From positions 3,814,501 to 3,878,500 of the forward strand of contig NZ_CP160680.1 in assembly GCF_040784935.1 (NCBI RefSeq): a DNA stretch of 64,000 bases. The letters are read 5' to 3'. Shown here piece after piece: positions 59,889 to 64,000 of the stretch (its first letter is position 1; every line of letters starts with the position of its first letter). The notes under the pieces were generated by a model. The model had not been told where the DNA came from. It ran no database searches and worked only from the letters and a program-made list of their open reading frames with translations. Source of the DNA: Lewinella sp. LCG006 (GTDB taxonomy: Bacteria > Bacteroidota > Bacteroidia > Chitinophagales > Saprospiraceae). The position numbers were made by a program, and so were the translations under genes.

Positions 59889-60978
59889 GAGGACTACAAT
59901 TCAAAAGTTCGAACACCACGCTTTTTACGCATTGGATGGGAGTGCCACTTTCGTCAAAAGTATTGACCAGGAGTGCTTGGGCCAGTGGTTGTGCAAAAAC
60001 ATCCGGCACATCCCTTACCGCGCCTGCGGGGATATGGTGGTTTTGAAACAAGGTCAACAGTTCTTTTCGGGTAGTAAAAGTGCCGATACGTTCCTGAAGC
60101 AGGGGGATCAACTCGGAACGATATTTTACCCGCTGAGCATTGGTCGCGAAGCGCTCATCGCTCACTAATGGTGCAATCTTCAAGACTTCACAGAGCTTTT
60201 TCCAGTGGGCCTCTACACCTACTGCCAAGACCAACTCCTGACCATCCGCCGTGCGGAAAAGATCGCCGTAAGGGGCAATGTTGGGGTGCTGACTGCCCAG
60301 GCGCTGGGGCGCAAAACCGGCAATTAGCCAGTTGGTGGCCTGGTTGGCGAGGCTGGCTAGTGCAGCAGCGTAGAGACTAGTGCTCACTTTGCTTCCTTGC
60401 CCCGTTTGTGCTCGCTGGAGCAGAGCCAGCAAGATACCTTCCTTGAGCTGATGAGCAGCAAGAATATCAATGAGGGCCACAGGCATCTTCACCGGTGGGC
60501 GGTCTGGTTCACCGGTAAGGTAAAGAAATCCACTTTCGGCTTGAAGCACAACATCAAAAGCCAAACGAGGATCATCAGCACCAAAGCCCGTAAGTTCGGC
60601 GTAAATAATTTTCGGATTCAAGCTTTTCAGGCTTTCATAATCCATCTGCAGTTTTTCAGCAGCTCCGGGGCGGTAGTTGACAATGACGATGTCCGCCGCC
60701 CGAATCAATGCTTCTACTTGCTCACGTCCCTCTTCCTCTTTCAGGTCAACAAATAAGGTCTTTTTTCCAAAATTTATACTTTGGTAGTAAGCAGAGTCAG
60801 TTTTTTCAGCGGCTTCGGTAGGTGCTTTCCAGCGGCGGGTAACATCGCCACCCGTAGCAGCATTTTCAATTTTGATGACCTCGGCACCAAGTTCCGCAAA
60901 GAACAAACCCACTGCTGGTCCGGCTAATACACTTGCGAGTTCTACTACTTTAAGACCCTGGAAAAACTGATTTTGCAT
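59863..60978 (-). CDS. Class III CoA-transferase (CaiB/BaiF family)
   Basis: 371 residues. Moves CoA between acyl groups through a covalent aspartyl intermediate. Opening LKVVELASVLAGPAVGLFFAELGAEVIKIE, GKKTLFVDLKEEEG, NYRPGAAEKL, AELTGFGADDPRLAFDVVLQAESG with catalytic D142, and the late segment PAGAVRDVPDVFAQP. Substrates vary in this family (formyl, carnitine, succinyl, mesaconyl) and cannot be told here. The last ten residues are encoded within a terminator arm, so the C-terminal tail (PPKQESTKY) is probably not conserved. Confidence 0.9.
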   Translation of the reverse strand: MQNQFFQGLKVVELASVLAGPAVGLFFAELGAEVIKIENAATGGDVTRRWKAPTEAAEKTDSAYYQSINFGKKTLFVDLKEEEGREQVEALIRAADIVIVNYRPGAAEKLQMDYESLKSLNPKIIYAELTGFGADDPRLAFDVVLQAESGFLYLTGEPDRPPVKMPVALIDILAAHQLKEGILLALLQRAQTGQGSKVSTSLYAAALASLANQATNWLIAGFAPQRLGSQHPNIAPYGDLFRTADGQELVLAVGVEAHWKKLCEVLKIAPLVSDERFATNAQRVKYRSELIPLLQERIGTFTTRKELLTLFQNHHIPAGAVRDVPDVFAQPLAQALLVNTFDESGTPIQCVKSVVFELLNCSPPKQESTKY

Positions 60979-60996
60979 CTTTTATTATTTTTATCT

Positions 60997-61075
60997 TGGT
61001 GCTCGTGGTGGTGCTCGTGGTGGTGTTCGCTTCGCTCACGGTGGTGCTCACTACCGCGAGCGAAGCGAGTACCAA
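60997..61075. repeat. GTTCGCTTCGCTCACGG hairpin repeats, second locus
   Basis: GGTGCTCGTGGT twice, then GGTGTTCGCTTCGCTCACGG, and an inverted partner GCGAGCGAAGCGAGTACC. Same style of modules as at 31968-32250. Located between divergent genes. Confidence 0.6.
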
Positions 61076-61087
61076 AAACAAAAAACA

Positions 61088-62380
61088 ATGCAAGATAAAC
61101 AACAGTCGTGGTTAGAGCGGCTTTCTATGGAAAGTTGGCAGGCAGAGATGGTGATTTCCGGGGTCGCGATTTTTGGGTCTTTTCAGTTGTTTGATGGTGT
61201 GAGCAGCTTGATTGACTGGCTCTACTTTCGACTGCCGGGGAGTTTTATGTACGTTGCCTACTTTTTGTGTTTTTATCTTTTTATAGCCGTAGCTATGTTG
61301 AGTATGAGCTTTTTGGGCCACTTTGTGGTGCGATCCATCTGGATAGCGTCCATTGGTTTAGAGAGTGTTTATCCGGAGATTCGCCGAGAAAATGCGACCT
61401 ATTCGCCTCATTTTATGGATCAATTTTTGCGGCGATTCCCCAGTTTTAAGGGATTCAACGAAGAGTTGGACCGTATAGGGAGTTCTATTCTGGCTTATGC
61501 CCTGATGTTGGTAATGGTTTTTATAGGTATAGGTTGTTTGATTGGCTTGGCTTTGCTGCTGGGAACAATGACGGCGATGTTTACTACCGAAGAATTAGGA
61601 CTTAACGTATCGCTGGGTTTATTGGGCATCGCTGTTGTCGTCATTTTTTTCAATGCGATTTTGAATAGTAAAGCTTTACAAAACCGTCCCTGGGTGCAGA
61701 AGATACATTTTCCATTGACCATTGGGATTAGCTATCTTTTTGCCAATGTGTTTTTTCGTCCTCATTCGTACCTGAGTTTCATTATTCGTACCAATCTAGA
61801 TCCCAAGCGTTACTGGAAGTTTATGATCATGATTGTGATTGGCGTCACCATTATTTCAGGTAGTGTTTTTCAGCGTACAAATCTGGTAGCGTTGCTGGAC
61901 GATGTTTATTTGCGCTTTGACCAGCGGACGGATCGTTTGTACAGCGGCAACTATTTGGATGAATCGGCAGGTCAGGAACTGGCTTTTATCCGCCCGCAGA
62001 TTCCTTCCATGGTGATCCATTCCGCGGCCGAATTAACACTTTTTTTACCCTTGCCAGAACGGGAAGAAAGAAAGATCTTTTTGAGGTGTTCTGAAAAAGA
62101 ACCCGCTGATATGGAGGATCGTGATGAAGCGCGTAATGCTACTTATGCGTATCGATTATCCTGTTATAAAGAACAGATAAAAGTAGCTATTGATGACCAA
62201 GCTGTGGAGTACGTTGTTAAAGTATATATTCACCCTCATGATGCAGAGCCGGGCTTGCAATATTTTTTCCCCAACCTGGATTTGTTACCTGGAGAACATC
62301 AGATTATCATTCAGCACCTTGCTATTGAGGGAGCGCAAGAAAAAACAGATCGTATTCCATTTATTTACCTGCCTAAGTAA
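61088..62380 (+). CDS. Polytopic membrane protein of unknown function
   Basis: 430 residues. About six probable spans (roughly 22-38, 52-80, 138-165, 176-196, 210-225, 243-262), followed by a soluble C-terminal region of about 165 residues rich in charged residues (for example PEREERKIFLRCSEKEP). No family recognised. The ATG is supported by the in-frame charged N-terminus MQDKQQSWLERLSMESWQ. Divergent from the CoA-transferase gene across hairpin repeats. Confidence 0.72.
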   Translation: MQDKQQSWLERLSMESWQAEMVISGVAIFGSFQLFDGVSSLIDWLYFRLPGSFMYVAYFLCFYLFIAVAMLSMSFLGHFVVRSIWIASIGLESVYPEIRRENATYSPHFMDQFLRRFPSFKGFNEELDRIGSSILAYALMLVMVFIGIGCLIGLALLLGTMTAMFTTEELGLNVSLGLLGIAVVVIFFNAILNSKALQNRPWVQKIHFPLTIGISYLFANVFFRPHSYLSFIIRTNLDPKRYWKFMIMIVIGVTIISGSVFQRTNLVALLDDVYLRFDQRTDRLYSGNYLDESAGQELAFIRPQIPSMVIHSAAELTLFLPLPEREERKIFLRCSEKEPADMEDRDEARNATYAYRLSCYKEQIKVAIDDQAVEYVVKVYIHPHDAEPGLQYFFPNLDLLPGEHQIIIQHLAIEGAQEKTDRIPFIYLPK

Positions 62381-62476
62381 TAGTCGCTTATTAGGTTTAA
62401 ATAATTTGTTAATCCTTGTTTTACTAAACATATTTTCCTAAATTTATTTTCAATTTTTCTCGCGACTAAATTGGGG

Positions 62477-62887
62477 ATGAAAGATTTTTTTCTACAACGA
62501 CTCTTGCAGCGTCTGGAAAAAGACGGTAATGACGACCTGGCCCTCATCATGGAGTTTGGGGCTAACAGTTATTCTACCCAAGAATTAAGTAATATTCTGC
62601 AGCAGGTAGGTGACCAAAAGGAAATAGCCGGCCGTTGGCAGCATCGCTTGTTTTTAGTCGGTTTTAGTGTTTCCTTCTGGATTGCTACCTCCTTTATCGC
62701 CGCCGCTTGTCAGGCGCAATTAATAAGTTTTCTCCTCCTCGCCATGGTACCTGTTTCTTTGCTGTTAGCCCTTGGTGGGCATTTTTATTTACGGCGTAGG
62801 TTTCCTGCTTATCGGAATATCCATCTGGTAGCTTCGATTATACAACAAGAATTGGATCGGCGTAAAAAAGACGCATCTATTTTCTAA
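62477..62887 (+). CDS. Small two-span membrane protein of unknown function
   Basis: 136 residues from ATG 62477 (MKDFFLQRLLQRLEKDG; a TTG two codons earlier is less likely). A cytoplasmic-looking helical N-terminus, two spans (about 59-79 and 84-105), then a basic helix ending IIQQELDRRKKDASIF. No recognised family. It precedes the M20 amidohydrolase gene by 26 bp and may be cotranscribed with it. Confidence 0.65.
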   Translation: MKDFFLQRLLQRLEKDGNDDLALIMEFGANSYSTQELSNILQQVGDQKEIAGRWQHRLFLVGFSVSFWIATSFIAAACQAQLISFLLLAMVPVSLLLALGGHFYLRRRFPAYRNIHLVASIIQQELDRRKKDASIF

Positions 62888-62913
62888 CTTGTCAGGAAAT
62901 AATCTTGACTAGT

Positions 62914-64000
62914 ATGAAAAATCTTTTAGCAATAGGCTTTTGCCTGTTTGCATTCACACTCCTAGGCCAGGGCGAATTCCAGGCACTTGTACACGAGCAG
63001 GCTGCTCAATTAGAAGAAAAGGTAATTGAATGGCGCCGTTATCTGCACGAGCACCCCGAATTGAGTAATCGGGAATTTGAAACAGCAGCGATGGTGGCTA
63101 AGCATCTTACTAGCTTGGGGATGGAGGTACGCACCAAGGTGGGCCTCACTGGTGTGGTAGGAATTCTTCGGGGCGGTAAGCCCGGAAAAACAGTCGCATT
63201 GCGTGCGGATATGGACGCCCTTCCCGTCACCGAGCGCGTCGATGTCCCTTTTGCAAGTAAAGTAAGAACGACTTTTTTAGGCCAGGAAACGGGGGTGATG
63301 CACGCCTGTGGCCACGATACCCACGTAGCCATGCTGATGGGTGCTGCTGAAATTTTGGCAGGCATGAAAGCGGAGGTACCGGGTACGGTGGTCTTTATCT
63401 TCCAACCAGCAGAAGAGGGTGCTCCTCCGGGAGAAGAGGGAGGCGCAGAGCTGATGGTGAAAGAAGGGGTACTGAAAGATCCTGCGGTGGATGCTATTTT
63501 TGGTATTCATATCAACTCAGAGACGCCCGTAGGCGAAGTGAGATTTAAACCTGGTGGTGCACTGGCGGCCGTCAATCGTATGGTCATCCGCGTAAAGGGT
63601 AAACAAACCCACGGTTCTACTCCTTGGACGGGCGTTGACCCCGTGACCATCTCTGCTCAAATTATTCTAGGCTTACAAACGATTGTGAGCCGCCAAACGG
63701 AATTGACCAAAGAGGCTGCTGTCATCAGTATCGGTAAAATCACGGGTGGGGTGCGCAGCAATATTATTCCGGAAGAAGTAGAAATGATCGGCACCATCCG
63801 CACCCTGGATCCAGAAATGCAACGAGAAATCCACGAACGTATTCGTCGCACCGTCACCCATATCGCCGAAGCATCCGGTGCCACGGCCGAGGTAGAGATA
63901 GAAAGAGGCTATCCTGTTACGTACAATGATCCAGAGTTGACGAGCATGATGGGCAAAACCATGCAGGCCGTTGCAGGGGTAGATAATGTGATTTTGACGC
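62914..64000 (+). CDS. M20-family amidohydrolase (partial, runs off the window)
   Basis: At least 362 residues from ATG 62914, open to the window end. Signal peptide (about 1-19), then the M20D peptidase/amidohydrolase pattern: EWRRYLHEHPELSNREFET, ALRADMDALPVTE, MHACGHDTHVAMLMGAAEIL and FQPAEEGAPPGEEGG. Relatives remove acyl or aminoacyl groups (hippurate, IAA-amino acid, N-acetyl amino acid hydrolases). The Cys and His residues of ACGHDTH, the Glu pair and a later His are the expected metal ligands. The signal peptide indicates an exported enzyme. The 3' end is missing. Confidence 0.9.
   Translation, partial: MKNLLAIGFCLFAFTLLGQGEFQALVHEQAAQLEEKVIEWRRYLHEHPELSNREFETAAMVAKHLTSLGMEVRTKVGLTGVVGILRGGKPGKTVALRADMDALPVTERVDVPFASKVRTTFLGQETGVMHACGHDTHVAMLMGAAEILAGMKAEVPGTVVFIFQPAEEGAPPGEEGGAELMVKEGVLKDPAVDAIFGIHINSETPVGEVRFKPGGALAAVNRMVIRVKGKQTHGSTPWTGVDPVTISAQIILGLQTIVSRQTELTKEAAVISIGKITGGVRSNIIPEEVEMIGTIRTLDPEMQREIHERIRRTVTHIAEASGATAEVEIERGYPVTYNDPELTSMMGKTMQAVAGVDNVILT

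Overview
This 64 kb window looks like chromosome of a Bacteroidota bacterium, most like the Lewinella/Saprospiraceae group. The basis is gene content: a PorP/SprF-type type IX secretion protein paired with a TPR-PD40-OmpA protein, a fused E1 alpha/beta 2-oxoacid dehydrogenase, tricorn-like and BNR-repeat exported proteins, 2TM-domain proteins, DUF1573 proteins and a row of double-FtsX permeases. TAnnTTTG -7 promoter elements and the rarity of Shine-Dalgarno sequences agree. No rRNA, tRNA, CRISPR array, prophage or transposase gene was seen. The species was not identified.

Layout. 0-3 kb: a small membrane protein gene, then a leftward mnmA-lipoprotein-rimM group (tRNA thiolation and 30S maturation). 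3-15 kb: an RlpA-type cell-wall protein, a GT-C-like membrane protein, an ARPP-1/DUF6569-like lipoprotein, acyl-CoA thioesterase, the fused E1 dehydrogenase, a DUF1573 protein, a lipoprotein of unknown function and a penicillin-acylase-family Ntn hydrolase. 15-20 kb: the PorP/SprF and OmpA/DUF1573 pair and a family 9 glycosyltransferase.

20-37 kb is the most distinctive region. A sigma-54-dependent NtrC-type response regulator is divergent from an efflux locus encoding one HlyD/MacA-type adaptor, one MacB/LolD-type ATPase and five successive double-FtsX permeases. The intergenic region holds a consensus -24/-12 promoter (TGGCAC-N5-TTGC) and, about 100 bp upstream, a 22-bp palindrome suited to be the regulator's binding site. 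The locus has been invaded by a four-helix-bundle gene and by a 128-bp MITE-like element with 13-bp inverted termini and a 9-bp direct repeat. Hairpin-rich repeats separate permeases 3 and 4. Downstream lie an SPFH-like lipoprotein and a TPR histidine kinase, which may or may not partner the regulator.

40-64 kb: exported peptidases (DPP III, tricorn-like), a large BNR-repeat protein, a DUF4112 protein, a SET protein, a biotin carboxyl carrier protein, adenine deaminase, three tandem 2TM proteins sharing a C-terminal D-x-L-V tail, a MEST/PEG1-like alpha/beta hydrolase, an ECF sigma factor with a single-span partner protein, a class III CoA-transferase, two unknown membrane proteins and an M20 amidohydrolase cut by the window end.

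Intergenic regions are rich in dispersed repeats: at least six families recur, several of them palindromic. All assignments come from reading translated sequence and motifs; no database search or alignment was run.
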